DNA of 64,000 bases. Origin: Alitta virens. Taxonomy: Eukaryota; Annelida; Polychaeta; Phyllodocida; Nereididae. The DNA is taken from NCBI GenBank assembly GCA_932294295.1, contig OW028580.1:26854896-26918895 (forward strand), given 5' to 3'. The translations under genes were made by a program, and so were the position numbers. Below are positions 1-12,790 of the stretch, piece after piece. Each line of letters begins with the position of its first letter. Positions within the stretch are counted from its first letter, which is position 1. Below the pieces are notes generated by a model. It did not search any database. It was not told the DNA's origin and saw only the letters and a list, made by a program, of their open reading frames with translations.

Positions 1-2855
1 GGCTGTCCATCTCCACTGGTGGTCCCCTGACGCTACATGCGATTTATGCTAATTAGTTCAGAATGTTTACATGACGTCTTAGCTTCAGGGGATTAGCGTA
101 ATTGCCTAGAGTGTATTAATGATATAAAAAATACGAATAACTTAGGGTCATGTGACAGGCAAGTCCATACATGATATCTTTATTATGATTGTATAAATAC
201 ATTTTTTTATTACTATTTTCCCTTAAACAAAAATTGTGATGTGAATATATGTATTGTTCTATTATCATCAGAGTGTTTATTGAAAAAAAAATCAGGTTTT
301 TTTAAACAAGTGATGAGGCACAATATATTGTATATTATTATCGGTTCATTATATATACCTTTTGCAATGAAAATATACAAAATAGTTTAAGCTACTGAAT
401 GAAATTTAAGAAACATGTTACACACACCAAACAATTAAAGGCATGTCATAATATGTAAGATATAAAATTAACAAAATCAAATGTTGCTTTTAAGATTTGA
501 ACAATGATTGGAGTATTCATATCATATAAAATTAAAAAAGACATATTGTGTGATTTTAATGCAAAGTGTAAGTTATACTTGTTTGAGGCAAAAATGAACT
601 GATCAGAGTGATATGATAAGCACTTTTGTTACTAAACAATTTAGTTTAAAAAAGGCAATTATTGTTTTAAACCAGCAGTTCTTTTTACTTTTTGATGCAG
701 AGCTAAAGTATAAATAATCAGACCACATTTTATGTTAACAAGTTCAAAATGCTGAAAAGAAAATTAAAAGTGCTAATTATGTCAGAGTATACTGCTAATG
801 TTGGTATGGCTAAAAGGTGTCCTAAAATGGATTTCTTTTCTGTTTCCTTTTTTTTTACATCAAAATGTTGGAATTGAAGTGAACCTTTCACAAGTCACAC
901 TGCATATACTTGCATAATAATAACTCAAAAATGGAAAGTCTCAATGTTTGTAAATTGTATGTATTCAATGCTTTAATGCACAAGGCACACTAGCAGACTA
1001 GTAACATCTAGGAACTTAGGCCAAGCCCATCACAGCTGAATATGATAACAGGCTTTGATTGGCTTGTAGCACAGCCTAATATAAGCATGTGGTGGGATGA
1101 CTGTGTAATATCAACAGGTGTGCATGCTCAGCCTATATGTGCAAAGTTTCAAATATTTAATGAGGTGCAAAAAATGCCCAAGGCACAGTTAGTTGAATGC
1201 ATCACTGCCCTTTGTGAGTGATCACAAGCATGTGTGTATGCTTAATGAGTGAAATGATAATCACTCAAAAAGAATAAAGTTTGAAAATCTTTAATCAATT
1301 GCTCCAGCCTTGAAGCATTCAAGCGAACACTGACTCCCTAACAAAATCAAGAAAGTTCTCAGCTGCACAAGAGCACCAGCACTGTTTTTATGAAACGAGG
1401 ATTTTAAGGAGCAATCAGGTTTTTCATGTGAGTTATATTTGGTTCACTCAAGATCCTAAAGATGAAGTTCCAAACTCTTTATTTTTAAAATAACATTTGT
1501 GTCCTGAATCCTGGTCATTCATGACATATGTGTCACAAAAAAAAGCTTATTACAGTAACTCTGACCTAGTTTGTAACCCACATAATGAGGAAGTTAAAGC
1601 TTTTAAACATGTTGGAATAACTTTTTTAAGATAATTGAATTATAAAGTAACACAAGTTGGCAACAATCATGTGCAGTGTTATAATCATGATACATAACAA
1701 AACAAAAAATATCAAAGTCCCATGTTCCTTTGATGGTTTAAAACATTTTATGATGTACTTTTATGTTCAGTCCAAGCTGGCCTCATATCATGCACAAGAA
1801 TTAAGATATATATATTTTATGGAGATGTACACATATTCCTACCACTGTATATACAATGCCTCCATAGCTAAATTGTACTCACGTCCAGATTGATACACGA
1901 GTAAGTCATGTTAATTTGCATCTATGTGAATTCTTAAGTCAAAGCATGTGCATGACATACCAGGCCAATTTAACTGACACAAAATAAACCTGCATGTACG
2001 TAATAAGGGAAATGGTTAACATTTGTAGTTAAATATTAATAATACAAGAAATATATGCTTGATTTAATTACCTCGCCCTGGGTGCATGGCTATGGTGAGG
2101 CTGGTCTTCACTAAATAATGGTCAATTTGAGATATTATTGAAAAAAAAAAAGAATACTGTTATTCTTGCTTTAAAAAAAAGTTACTTAATTAAAGAACTA
2201 AGGAAACATTACACTCCCAACAAATTGAGTATTTTTCATTTTATTTGTTTAAGTTTTATTTCAAGAAAAAACATAACTTTTGTTAAAAACAACAACATAT
2301 ATAGACGATGTAATTTGGAACCCATCCATAACAACAATAACAATGAATACCCAATATAACCAATTAAAACAGAATGTCATATCTCAATTTAAACATGTCC
2401 GTAATTCGATACGATAATCATGGGGAAGTGTATGTTTATTTTTAAACATAGATTTATCAAGATAGTAGAGATTATCAATAACTGCCAGTTGTCCATTGGT
2501 CAGGGATTAGTTTGTGGTTATGCTACAGAAGACACTAAAATGGATACAATACACTGACAAAGGATCTTAAGTTAGACTAATTCTAGGCAAAAATGACAGG
2601 ATCAAAGCTTTTTCATTAACATTTGCACACCATCTGGACTTGAAATTGCATTGGAACACAACTAGGAGTATAAATAGTTCTATTAAAATTTAAGAATTAT
2701 ATATATGATATTATTGAAGGATTCTACTTAGAAGATCTAAGGCCAAGCCTTTGGAATTATCCATCATAAATATTCTGTCTACAGTGTAGGCAGTGTAATT
2801 TTAATGCTTTTATTTGTACTTTTTTCCTTAGATTTGACATCATAGTACTTATATA
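1..2855. other. AT-rich intergenic sequence, no gene recognised
   Basis: I see no coding region, RNA gene or clear repeat here. Short open frames (for example 1657-1893 and 2138-2359) have low-complexity, AT-driven translations and no splice or domain support. The stretch lies upstream of the first receptor pseudogene and could include its promoter, but no element can be assigned. Confidence 0.5.
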
Positions 2856-4521
2856 ATGAATCAATTACACAAGATGGGTTACTCTCCTCTGAATTCCACA
2901 CTAAACAACTCAACTCAAAGCAATATTTCTGCAGATTATCCTTATGACGTACCAAACATTTTCCAAGTATTTTTCATGTACACAATAGCACTTGGGCTAT
3001 GATCACAAATCTTACTGTGTTTTATACCATGCCACGCCTAAAAGGAAAGATCAATTCCTCAACCAGATTAGGGATGTTTAACTTGGCAATCTCTGATACC
3101 CTACTTGGTTTTGTGGGTATTATTTCAAGGAGTATTTACATCACAAGCCCATCAACATACTTTAGATACTGGTGTGTTAAAATCGATGCTTGTTTTCTTC
3201 CTTTTGCAGCCAGCGTGAGTCTTTACGGCTTGACCTTCTTGAACTTTGATAAGTTCCTTACACTGAAATTTCCTATATGCTACAAAATATGGATGAATTA
3301 CAAGAAAACAACAGCCATTTTAGTAGGAACCTGGGTTTTCCTAATGATATATTTCATGCGGATTTTCAGACTGCCTAGACCACATGGTGTACTTGAAGAA
3401 TACCTTCATTTGTTTTGGTCATTCTCATGACAAGAAGATATCATCAATTACTGCACTGCAGATTATGGATATGATATTTGTTCTGACCCTTCCTTTTGCT
3501 CTCTGCATTATCGCTCTTGCTGGAATAAGTTGCATCCTGAAGAAACACCAAGTACGAATTGCCACTTTACAGGTAATTCTAAGTTGATTTTTCCTTTTCA
3601 AACAGGAAATGTGCATTATTACAGGGTGAATTGGCAGGGTTTTGTAAATATTCCATTCTGAAACAAATCAACGTTTTTATTAACCTATTGTAATCAGTTA
3701 ATATGTTACAGGCAAAAGTCATGTGCTGTAACTAGCTTGAGTGTTATTAAACAGATTTTCCATCGACAAGACAACCATGTTGCTCTGGAATTAAATTAAA
3801 AGTTCCCATGAAACTTTATCAGTGTAGTCATCATTGAATGACCAAACATTCAACAATCATGAATTCATTACTTTTAATAAATTGTTCCATCACAAAAATC
3901 TGATTCGTGAAGGAGCATCAGCTCACAATTTGGGCCATTTTGGGGCTAAAATGTTTCACTTTCTGCTCTGTTAAAATTTTTGTAAACAACAGCTTCCAGG
4001 CAATGGTGAAAATTTTAAGATGTCCTTTTGACAAAGTTCACTGAATATTATAGCTCTAACAAATGTAGTCATCATATTTTGCTCCACAATATGTAAATGA
4101 GAGTGTTATTGCAATCACATCATACACATATTTGAATTGACATAAATTTATTTGCAGGAAGGCCAACGAGGACTTTCAAGGAACGATCGTGCAGTGGTGT
4201 ACATGATCTTTGTACTAAACCTGAGGTTTTTGTTCTTGATAACACCATACATTATCGTCAACAATTTTTGGAAAATAATAAAAGGGTCACCAGCGAAACA
4301 TAATTATAATTTCATAGCTACATGGCTAGCTGCAGCTAATTCTGCCATCAATCCCCTCATTTATGTATATCCCAAGCTTGAGATCTTATCGCCAGGAGCT
4401 GAAGAAAGGATTCAAAAGACTTTTTGACCGACATACAATGCACACAAGGGATGACGTGACCTACAGTCAATATGCAACCGATACCACTCGATGGTATGAC
4501 ACCATTGACAGTAGAATTTAG
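2856..4521 (+). pseudogene. Class A GPCR pseudogene (gene 1), two exons, three frameshifts
   Basis: This is a rhodopsin-class seven-helix receptor relic of the same family as the intact genes in 6997-8437 and 17051-18572. Exon 1 runs from ATG 2856 to 3572 (donor CAG|GTAATT) and exon 2 from 4158 (acceptor TTTGCAG|GAAGGC) to TAG 4521. Family marks remain: TM1 Asn in TNLTVFYT, TM2 with Asp in LAISD, DKF in place of DRY after TM3, and NPLIY in TM7. The frame breaks three times: near 2997 in TM1 (net loss of one base), near 3390 in extracellular loop 2, and near 4365 just after NPLIY (about four extra bases). The readable C-tail after the last shift differs from those of the intact genes. The intron of about 585 bp is in the same place and phase as in the intact genes. 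The product cannot be a working receptor. Confidence 0.85.
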
Positions 4522-5027
4522 ATTGTGGTTGACATATTGTCCTTTTGGAACATTTTATTTAGTACAGCTCGTAACCATAGAAATGATTAGTGAAACCCAA
4601 ACTATTATTTTTTTCCAATGTCTATTTGTTACACGTGTCAAATCATATTGTCTACTCTATCAGCTCATATATAATTTAATTGGTGATAGTTAATGTATTC
4701 AGACTATGAATTCAATCTCATTTATAGCCAAATTACTCATTTTAGAAGTACAGACGTTGATAATTTTCATGATTACTTTAAAATGTTCTTCATTTATATC
4801 AAATTGAAGCACAATATCATAGGCATTCCTATGAAACCTTATTATGCATGCATTCCTATATAATATTATACTTTTTATCCTGCTATGTTTTGCAAACTGT
4901 TAGTTGTCTAAATAACGCTTCATCTACTTGCCCATAACCAAGGCTTCCTTAAGCTATTTAAAGCTAAATCAAATCATAACCAATAATAGTCTGCACAACT
5001 CTTATTTAACATTAGCATGAATAACTG
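4522..5027. other. Intergenic, nothing recognised
   Basis: AT-rich sequence after the receptor pseudogene. An open frame at 4472-4693 overlaps the out-of-frame end of the pseudogene and is not supported. Confidence 0.5.
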
Positions 5028-5610
5028 GTGAGAACTACTTCAGGGGGGTTCTCACATAGCCGGTTTTCCCAGAGAAGCCGTATTGCTCTTGTAGAATGTA
5101 ATATTGTGCAATTTTGGGCATCCGTACTGCAACCGAGGTTATCGGGAAGTTGCCGTAGAAGACGGTGAACACACTTACTTGATTCCTCGCAGTCGTCCAC
5201 GAAACGAGAACAACCGCCAAAATCGACGGATGTTTTGCTCATGTTCAAAACTTCCGTAGAAAACTCGCGGGCGATTGTTTATAGTTAGCAACCGTCGTTG
5301 CTGTAGAGGCACTCAGTACCCCAAGTCACACGTGAGACACTCGTAGAAGCATGCGGGTTAACCGTCACACACGTGGGTGTCAAAAACCCGGCGGGAGAGG
5401 TACATGTGTGATGATTAAACCGTCGGCTTCTATGTGTGCACTCACGTGTACCACAGATAAGTCACCGGTTTCTACGTATAGAAAAATCAATACCTACGGA
5501 CGCTAAGTGAGAATCATGTGTGCCACGAGTAAGTCGTATGTAGATGCTGTGGAGTCTCCCGTCATAAACCTGATTTACCCGTGGCTCACCCGGCATCAGA
5601 CCAGGCATCA
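5028..5610. mobile_element. CpG-rich fragment resembling the Harbinger-like inverted-repeat family
   Basis: This is an island of GC- and CpG-rich sequence in AT-rich surroundings. Its left edge near 5041 (GGGGTTCTCACATAGCCGG) resembles the terminal repeats at 52985 and, in reverse complement, 58993. It is full of short CACGTG/TACG/CCGG motifs like the interior of the 52985-56139 element. No matching right terminus was found, so it may be a decayed or truncated copy. Small minus-strand open frames at 5012-5248 are probably chance products of the GC-rich composition. A CpG-island promoter is a less likely alternative. Confidence 0.4.
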
Positions 5611-5704
5611 TCCGTCATATGACAGAGAATATTTTCTATCAGAGAAAATATGATGTAAATGTCTAGGAACTGGGTATATACAATAGTAGCATATAGATTG
5701 TAGT

Positions 5705-6206
5705 CTATTCATTGGATAGCCTACTAGCCCATGTCTTTAATTCTAAAATGGTCTGTCACCTACATATCTCTCTGAGTTGTTAACTCTCTACACACCATCT
5801 CAAATACTGCGCTCAGCAAATAGAAAGCTTGCTGTTAAATCATTTAAGTTGAAGAGATATGGTGGCAGATCTTTTGTACATGTTACCCCAACAATTTGGA
5901 ACTGTTTACGGATGAGCTGAGAACCTCTTTCGTGTCTGACAACATTTAAAAAGGGACTGAAAACCATTCTGTTTACTGATGCTCATAGCCATATAATGTG
6001 ACTTTTAGTTTTATACAATTCTTTTACTGACTTTAAACATTTTATCGATTTCTCTTATATAATATATATGGACTTTATCAAACTCGATTTGATGTTAATC
6101 TTGTGTCTATTTGACTTTTTACAAATTTTACATGTACAGCACCTGAGAGCAGTTTTTACTGGTTGGGTGCTATATAAGTGTGACAAAATAATAATAATAA
6201 TAATAT
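5705..6206 (+). mobile_element. 5'-truncated non-LTR retrotransposon 3' end (RT C-terminus)
   Basis: Translation of 5740-5990 gives the familiar C-terminal tail of LINE reverse transcriptases of the CR1/L2/Jockey type: a GLSPTYLSELL-like start, YTPSQILRSANRKL, then YGGRSFVHVTPTIWN and FKKGLKTILF. One in-frame TGA interrupts it (LRMS*). It is followed by a 3' UTR ending in GGTTGGGTGCTATATAAGTG and an (AAT)n tail at about 6190-6206, the usual end of such elements. Only the last few hundred bases are present, so the copy is dead on arrival. Its mirror copy sits at 19455-19932. The outer breakpoint of the receptor palindrome falls inside it at 5723. Confidence 0.75.
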
Positions 6207-6207
6207 C

Positions 6208-6440
6208 TAGGGACTAATTATAAATTAAGGAAGTGTCTAGGAACTAACTAGGAACTATGTAGGAACTAGGAACTTACCAAGAACTAAGTACATGAACTCA
6301 GTATGAACTATCTAAGAGCTAAGTACTATGTAGGAACTATGTAGGAACTATGTAGGAAGTACTAGGAACTATGTAGGAATTATGCGGGAACCATCTAGGA
6401 ACTATCTTGAAACTAACTAGGAACTATCTAGGAGTTCAGA
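6208..6440 (+). repeat. GGAACTA-type minisatellite
   Basis: Degenerate tandem repeats of about 10-11 bp built on TAGGAACTATG. They follow directly after the (AAT)n tail of the LINE fragment and are mirrored in the right arm at about 19180-19440. Confidence 0.8.
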
Positions 6441-6996
6441 AATCTGTAAAAACTTTCTGTGTTTATTTGGATGCCACAAGAGCTTGAAACAGTGCCAATA
6501 TATTTATATAAATTTATAAAAACAATAGAACAAGTTTAATGGAACAGTTCAATGAGTTTCCGAAACATGATTAAGGAACCTAAAAAGCAGATAATAAAGT
6601 AAGTGCGGATTTTCCAAAAATGATACCAGCCACAAACAAGGAATACTGTGGTCTACCTATATATGTTATCAATCACGGATATACAGAGGTGTACCACAAA
6701 AATATCTTTAGTGAAGCAATATGTCCTGGGTATTATATATTCCAGTGAGGAAGGAACCTTTATATTCTGTCAGTTATTAGATTGGATTAGTATAAATTTC
6801 CATTAATTGACCATAAATCGAATGATATTGCTGCAAACATTTATATTATAATTATTCAGACAGTATGGATTTCCAGTTTTATGGACAAATAAAACATATT
6901 TACTGATATGGTTGCTACCATCTCAACTTGAAAACTACAGCTGCAAGATTTTATTTTGCGTACAGTTTTCTAATACACTCATAGATACTACACATA

Positions 6997-8437
6997 ATGT
7001 CTAACTCTTCTCTCAATCCAACCACAAACACTATGGAGTATCCTTACGAAGTACCAAGTCCTCTGCAAATATTTATTATGTACATAGTGACTGGAGGGGC
7101 ATTGCTCACCAATTTAACTGTGTTTTATACAGTACCTCGTTTGCAAGCAAAAATTAACAGTTCAACAAGATTAGCCATATTGAATTTGGCAATCACTGAT
7201 GCTTTAATCGGTATTAACGGCTTAATTTCAAGAACCATCTATATTACTAGCCCAGCAGTATATTCTAGACACTGGTGTCAAATTGATGCCCTACTTAATC
7301 CCGTTGCAGGAGGCATGAGTATTCTTGGCTTGACCTTTCTAAATGTTGACAAGTTTCTGACACTGAAGTTTCCATTACGCTACAAAATATGTATGACTTA
7401 CAGGAAAAGCATAGTCACATTATTTGCGATTTGGCTTGTCGTTATCTTATATTACATGCAAATGGTTTTCGTACCAGCACAAGATCTCTACAGGGAAAAT
7501 GCGTTTATTTGTTTTGGATATATTTTTTCCACAGAGAAAATATCAGCGTTGAATGCATTACAGATTACAGACATTGTGCTATTCCTGGCATTACCCTTTT
7601 TCATGTCTGTCTGTGCACTTGTTGGGATAGGATGCATTCTTAAAAGTCATCGAACAACTGTCGGTAACCTACAGGTAAATGCCATATTCTCTTTAATTTT
7701 CATTTCCAATTTCAGACAAACAACATAATATCACTTTCAGTGTCGAAGTAAAAATTGAAAAAATAGCACCACAGGCGTTGATGAGGCTTAATTATCTGTT
7801 TCAGGGGGTGTCACTTGCTTTGCATTGTCCAGGATCATTGTTCTTTCAGCAGTTTTCAGGGTCTGTGGGCTTATTACTACAAGTAAACATACAAATTTCA
7901 TCCACTAGTGTAACCTTCAAAGCAGAAGTTATATATAGCATTTTACCCCATAAAGGGCTAAAAACCTGCTCAAATGTTCATCCACTAGTCTCTGTTTACC
8001 CTGAAAATTCACATTTCATCAAAAGCACTGGCATTTAGAAATCAGATTGCATATTTATCTTTTTTCATGAAAAAAATCTCTCCATTTTTCAGGAAGGGCA
8101 ACAAGGATTCTCTGCAAATGATCGCTCTGTTGTATACGCCATCTTTGTTTTGAACCTGACCTTTCTCTTCATGATTACACCATTCTTCATTTGCAACCAT
8201 ATTTGGAGGCTTTTTACAGGAGCGCACGCAGGGCCTGTTACCAGCTTTATAACGTTATGGCTAGCTGCAGCTAATTCTGCCATCAATCCCCTTATCTATA
8301 TCCCAAGCGTGAGATCTTATCGTCAAGAGCTCAAGAGAGGCTTACAGAAGCTTTTCAGTCGAGGAAATGCAGAGAATGTGACGACAACTCAAAATATCAT
8401 AATTACTACACAGAAAAAAAGACACCGGAAGCAGTAG
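6997..8437 (+). CDS. Class A (rhodopsin-like) GPCR, gene 2L, two exons, intact
   Basis: Coding exons are 6997-7674 and 8093-8437, joined by a phase-0 intron (donor CAG|GTAAAT, acceptor TTTTTCAG|GAAGGG). They give 340 aa, typical for a compact family A receptor. A short N-terminus has an NSS glycosylation sequon at residue 3. Landmarks: N39 in TM1; D68 in TM2 (LNLAITD); C94 before TM3 and C172 in loop 2, likely disulphide partners; D118-K119-F120 in the DRY position; W146 in TM4; P200 in TM5; P256 in TM6 without the usual CWxP tryptophan; N291-PLIY in TM7. The C-tail is basic. The first ATG in frame with the N-terminal sequon was chosen as start. The ligand is unknown. Tandem clustering and the altered DRY suggest a lineage-specific, possibly chemosensory receptor; that is inference. 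A candidate AATAAA lies at 9064. Confidence 0.88.
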
Positions 8438-9861
8438 TATTTAAATCATGTTGACACTCGATTTGGCCGCCTCATGCTGCATTTTGTGTGGAAAACATTG
8501 CACATAAAGCCTTCTTCAAACTCGATATTTTGAGAATTGCAAGCATTAAGGGCTATGTGGTATGATGATACTTGGGCATTAAACTTTAATTAGTCTCTGA
8601 CACATGTTGCGAATAAGTTTACACATTGTCGAAACATGAATGAATATGTGCTGGTATATTTCAGACATGGATACCATTATTTTAAGACAAAGTGCTTCAG
8701 TTTGATGCAATTCGACAAAAAAATACAGGGACAAGACCAGGCACTTCAAAGACAGAACTAGAAAATTCATCAGTGCAATGTACCTGATTAATGACATTTT
8801 GATATCAAAGGAGTAAAATAATGTGATTTTTCTCTCGTAACCAACATCATTGGCAGTTTAAGAACAAACTAAAACTGTTGTGAATGGTACATGTATATAC
8901 ATTGTATAGTCACTTATAATTGGATAATATGTTGATATATTTGTTTTGGTTAACTAACTTTGTTTATATTCTAGGATATTCAGTGCATGTTTTGTACTTT
9001 TTACTTTTTTTGAGGTTTCAGAACCTCTGTGTATAGCCCATTTACATGTTAAGCTAACTTAAGAATAAAATAATGTTAAACTATTTAAGTTGTTTCATTT
9101 CTTCTTAAAAGCATTGTGGAAAGAAAGTGGGATAGCACCTGGTGTACTGGTCTCTCAGGACAAGAGGGTGCAGCACACGGGTTAAGAGACAGTAGCACTG
9201 GGGATTTTCCAGGATATGTACCACCACACAGGACACCATGATTGTACAATGATAATGCCTCAACATGGACAGGTTTGCAGCGGCAAATGAAGCAAACTAG
9301 TGCATCACAAATATAAAGGATACATACATAATAGGCAGCACCAAAACATTGCTCAATCAACAATCCACAACCATTGCTTTTTGAGGCATCCTCTTCTTTG
9401 CTTTCTTAGTCCTCTATCTCTCTTATATTTGGCCTTTATGTTGGTCTGGAAATACCTACAGAAAGCTTATAAACTTTTCTATACGATGAAATGATTGATT
9501 TAAATGTTTGTTATATGTGATCGGGCCATGCATTTTATGACATTGGTTATGGTGCTTGGCAGTCTTGTACATAATCGCCAAGGTACCATGGAATCCAGAC
9601 CCATTATTAGATCTATTAATGTAGCCAAGGCTATCGAACGCACAAAAAGGGTGTTGGCACCAATCTTTTTTTCACTATAATATTACGGATGAAAACATTC
9701 ATATTTAATTGTTCATTGACAAATGCATGTAACTGTTTGAGGACACACTCTACCTATTTATTGTCAAACCAGGAACCAATAGTGGGTAGCCATTCACGTA
9801 TTGTATTACAATTAACACACAATGGCATTTTTTCTGATATGAGAGCAGTTGTACATACATC

Positions 9862-9957
9862 TTTATTTACGTTAATTGGGCCCACATGTGTAGCCCCCAG
9901 CCCTCTTGGGCTTACAATTTACAAAATATAAATCAAAACAATACAAACAAGGACACC
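9862..9957 (-). mobile_element. Non-LTR retrotransposon 3' tail fragment
   Basis: Read on the minus strand this is the terminal motif of many invertebrate CR1-like LINEs: TTTGTAAATTGTAAGCCCAA, an AGCCC-AAGA-GGGCT hairpin, a GGGGGCT box, then AACGTAAATAAAGATG. The mirror copy is at 15529-15622. No reverse transcriptase is readable next to it. Confidence 0.5.
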
Positions 9958-10466
9958 TACACTTGACAGGAAGAACAGAAATACGTCTAGTTCTATAGGT
10001 TGGAGTAGTGGAGTACTGTTTTGCAAAACAGTTCTAATAATTTGATATCAGAAAAATATACTGAATTAAAAAAATCATTGTTATTTTAGCAATGTATAGC
10101 TTATTTTGTCTATATTTAGGACAGTCTTTGTGAAACTTCCAAAAATCTTGTCAGACATTCGGACCACCAAAGTCAATGATTTTGCAAATAGCCTGCCGAG
10201 TCCGTTCATCTGCTAGATTTTGTGCGGTATAGCACAATGGTGTACTTTTCACTGTAAACACACATATGCAGGTACATTTGGCCTATTTAGGGGTATTTCT
10301 GAGGTGGACACAACTTTTTCTACTTCACACTACTCAAATATAGATGCAATACAATTTTTTTACACGACTTGGGAAGACAGCATGTATTTTTGTCTGCTTA
10401 CAAGTCTAATACAAATTACATACTGAAACTATAGAACAGAAAACAGGACTATGAAAAAATTAACCT

Positions 10467-10623
10467 TTTTCTCCACAGAAGGGCATGGTGGCTGAGGAGT
10501 TCACTTCATGATATTGTGGTTTCGCACCACGACAGTCCTATCTTTCATGCTACGAAAGTTACCCATTTTCGCACCAGAAAAGTACCAATTTTTGTAGAAA
10601 GTATCAAATTTTGTACCACGAAA
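10467..10623 (+). mobile_element. Left-arm-specific insertion, possible tRNA-derived SINE
   Basis: The right arm passes directly from the poly-G tract at about 15012 into the flank (GGTTAATTTTTTCATAG), while the left arm holds about 160 extra bases. The insert starts with GGGCATGGTGGCTGAGG, loosely like a pol III A box, and has GTGG-TTTCGCA-CCAC at 10516-10530, a T-arm-like 4-bp stem with a 7-nt loop. It then contains repeated ACGAAAGTA/GAAAGTATC motifs. It was either gained in the left arm or lost from the right after the duplication. Confidence 0.4.
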
Positions 10624-11918
10624 GTATCCCCCCCCCCTGTTAGAGCAGTCACCACAGCTAATAAATCAAAATTTAACTCAATAGCATCAATTTTATTTTA
10701 CAGTTCAAATCTAATATTGTTGTAAAAAGAACAGTGTAACAAAAAATGACTTTCGGATTTGACCAAATGTTTCTCAATTATAAGTATCTTTAAAAATACA
10801 ATAAAACCTCAACTTAGGAACCATTTCTATTTCGGTTTGCCAACTAAGACACATACGACTATATGCAATCGTTCTTTAACTAAACCTTAATTTACATGAA
10901 TATTGATTTCAACATTTTCCGACATATCAATTTCTTGAAAACCATTTTTACCTCTTAGCACTAATTTTTTTTTCATAAATTAAAAATCTTCTAATCCACA
11001 AGTTTCACACCTGCTGTTTTGGTGTCATCTGGACTGATGACGTCATGCCCTGTTGTTATGAACATTGGTTATTGTGTAACAAGAGGTTAACTGTAATACT
11101 TAGGATCCTCTGTCAGTGAAGGTTGTTTGAAACCTTTAGAATTTTTGCTTCGAATACTGAAATACAAGATCATTGTCTCAGAAATGTTGTAATTCTGGTG
11201 TGAGTCTAATAGCTAGGCACTGAAATAATTATCCCTGTGATGTGTATGGAGAAAGCATTTATCAATTTCTAGGCCCAGTTGCATTGTCAATGATGCCATT
11301 TAAAGGCACTTCAGTAATCACTATTTAAAAATCAAAGCAATGTTGTGTTGCGAAATTATACTGCAATACCATCCTCATTTTGGGTGCCCACTGATTAATA
11401 AATAACAGGTGTACAGTCAACATTTTATGCTTAGGCCAATATCCACTGTTTATTATTCTCATATTTGCCGAGGGTATGCTGCAGTGGCAGCCTATGTTTT
11501 TTATTTTGTGGTTATTTTTCATTGGACTAGGCAGCGCACCAGGCACCACTGTAAGTTGGTTAAGCGTACTTAAAACGATGACATGTTTGCATGTTTTCAT
11601 GTACTAAGCTCCAAATGAAGTCTATGGACTCTGCTTAATCAATAGAAGGCAGGAAAAAAGTTATTAATTTCTTCCTCATCCATCCTCTATTGTGTACTTC
11701 AGAGAATATTCAGGCAGTTATCATTTGCTGATAGTTACCAATACAGCTTTCTCATGATGATTATTTTCTCATTATTGGACAAATTCAGCATTTATTTTTA
11801 AGGAAGTACAATAACATGCAAATATTTATCAAGATTATAAACTCAGCTAGGATATTTTTTACCAAAGAGGTAGACTTCAACTTCAACACTTGGATGCAAG
11901 AGCGCATGATATACAAAA

Positions 11919-12602
11919 ATGTACTGTTTTCATTTGAATTCAACTCACAACAATACACAGGGAGGTAATTATCCTGAAGTCCCATCTCCGCTACATGTAT
12001 TGGTCATGTACCTCATACCAGTTGGAGCGATTCTCACAAATCTGACTGTATTCTATACCATGCCTCGTTTGCATGGGAGAATTAACAGTTCTACAAGACT
12101 GGCCATGTTGAATTTAGCAATCACTGATACATTACTAGGTGTTGGATGTTTTATATCAAGAAATGTTTATATGGCAAGCTCATCAATATATTGCAGACAT
12201 CTGTGTCAGATAGATGCCTGTTTCAACCCTTTTGTAGCGAGTATGAGTGTATTTGGCTTGACTTTTTTGAACTTTGATAAGTTCTTGACTCTACAATTTC
12301 CTTTACGCTACAAAATATGGATGACTTACAAGAAAACATTAGCTATTTTGCTGGGAATTTGGCTCTTTTTAATATCATATTACATGCGATTCCTGAGATT
12401 GACTTGAGAAAAAGCAGAGTACTTGAACAATACTCTCATTTGTTTTGGACATTCTCATGAAACAAAAACTGCTTTAATCATTGCACTTCAAATTATCAAC
12501 AGTATCTTTATTCTGGCCCTGCCTTTTGCTATCTGCATCATTGGTCTTGTTGGAATAGGCTGTATCTTGAAAAGACACCGAACTGAAGCCAATGCACTAC
12601 AG
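11919..12602 (+). pseudogene. GPCR exon 1 (gene 3L) with a premature stop and no exon 2
   Basis: A 684-bp exon (228 codons) encodes the N-terminus to TM5 of a receptor related to genes 1 and 2: TNLTVFYT in TM1, LAITD in TM2, DKF after TM3, FICFGHSH-type loop 2. It ends at a good donor (CAG|GTAAAA). Codon 163 (12405-12407) is TGA where the mirror copy has GGA. The intron starts at 12603 but runs into the palindrome centre at about 12834, so no TM6-TM7 exon follows in this orientation. The probable original second exon is the decayed one at about 20594-20850. The copy is doubly dead: a nonsense codon and a missing exon. Confidence 0.88.
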
Positions 12603-12790
12603 GTAAAAATAGTTTTGGATATATGGAATTTTCTGTTTCTGTATGTTATCCTTGTTTCTGTACTTCATCAGGGTGTGAAAGCATCACATCAGTGCAAAGT
12701 GTGAAACATAATACTTGCATCTGCAGAGACTACTACACCTTTCTGGTTTATGTCGGAGCTTCCGTGCTTTTGCCTGTCACCATTTTTTGC

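Larger units (their letters stand above)
8438..11918. other. Intergenic part of left palindrome arm
   Basis: About 3.4 kb between genes 2L and 3L, mirrored at about 13730-17050. Apart from the retroelement tail (9862-9957) and the arm-specific insertion (10467-10623) I recognise no genes. Open frames seen in both arms at corresponding places (for example 8579-8797 with 16698-16916) are short and lack domains; being in both arms reflects the duplication rather than selection. Confidence 0.55.
5723..12790 (+). repeat. Left arm of a ~7.07-kb inverted duplication
   Basis: This arm reads, in reverse complement, as 19932 down to 12859. It carries, in order, a LINE tail, a minisatellite, intact receptor gene 2L, about 3.4 kb of intergenic DNA, and exon 1 of gene 3L. 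By eye most stretches differ by only a percent or two from the right arm. The part from about 7380 to 8090 (TM4-TM5 and the intron of gene 2) is clearly more diverged. A roughly 160-bp insertion at about 10467-10623 is absent from the right arm. Confidence 0.93.
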
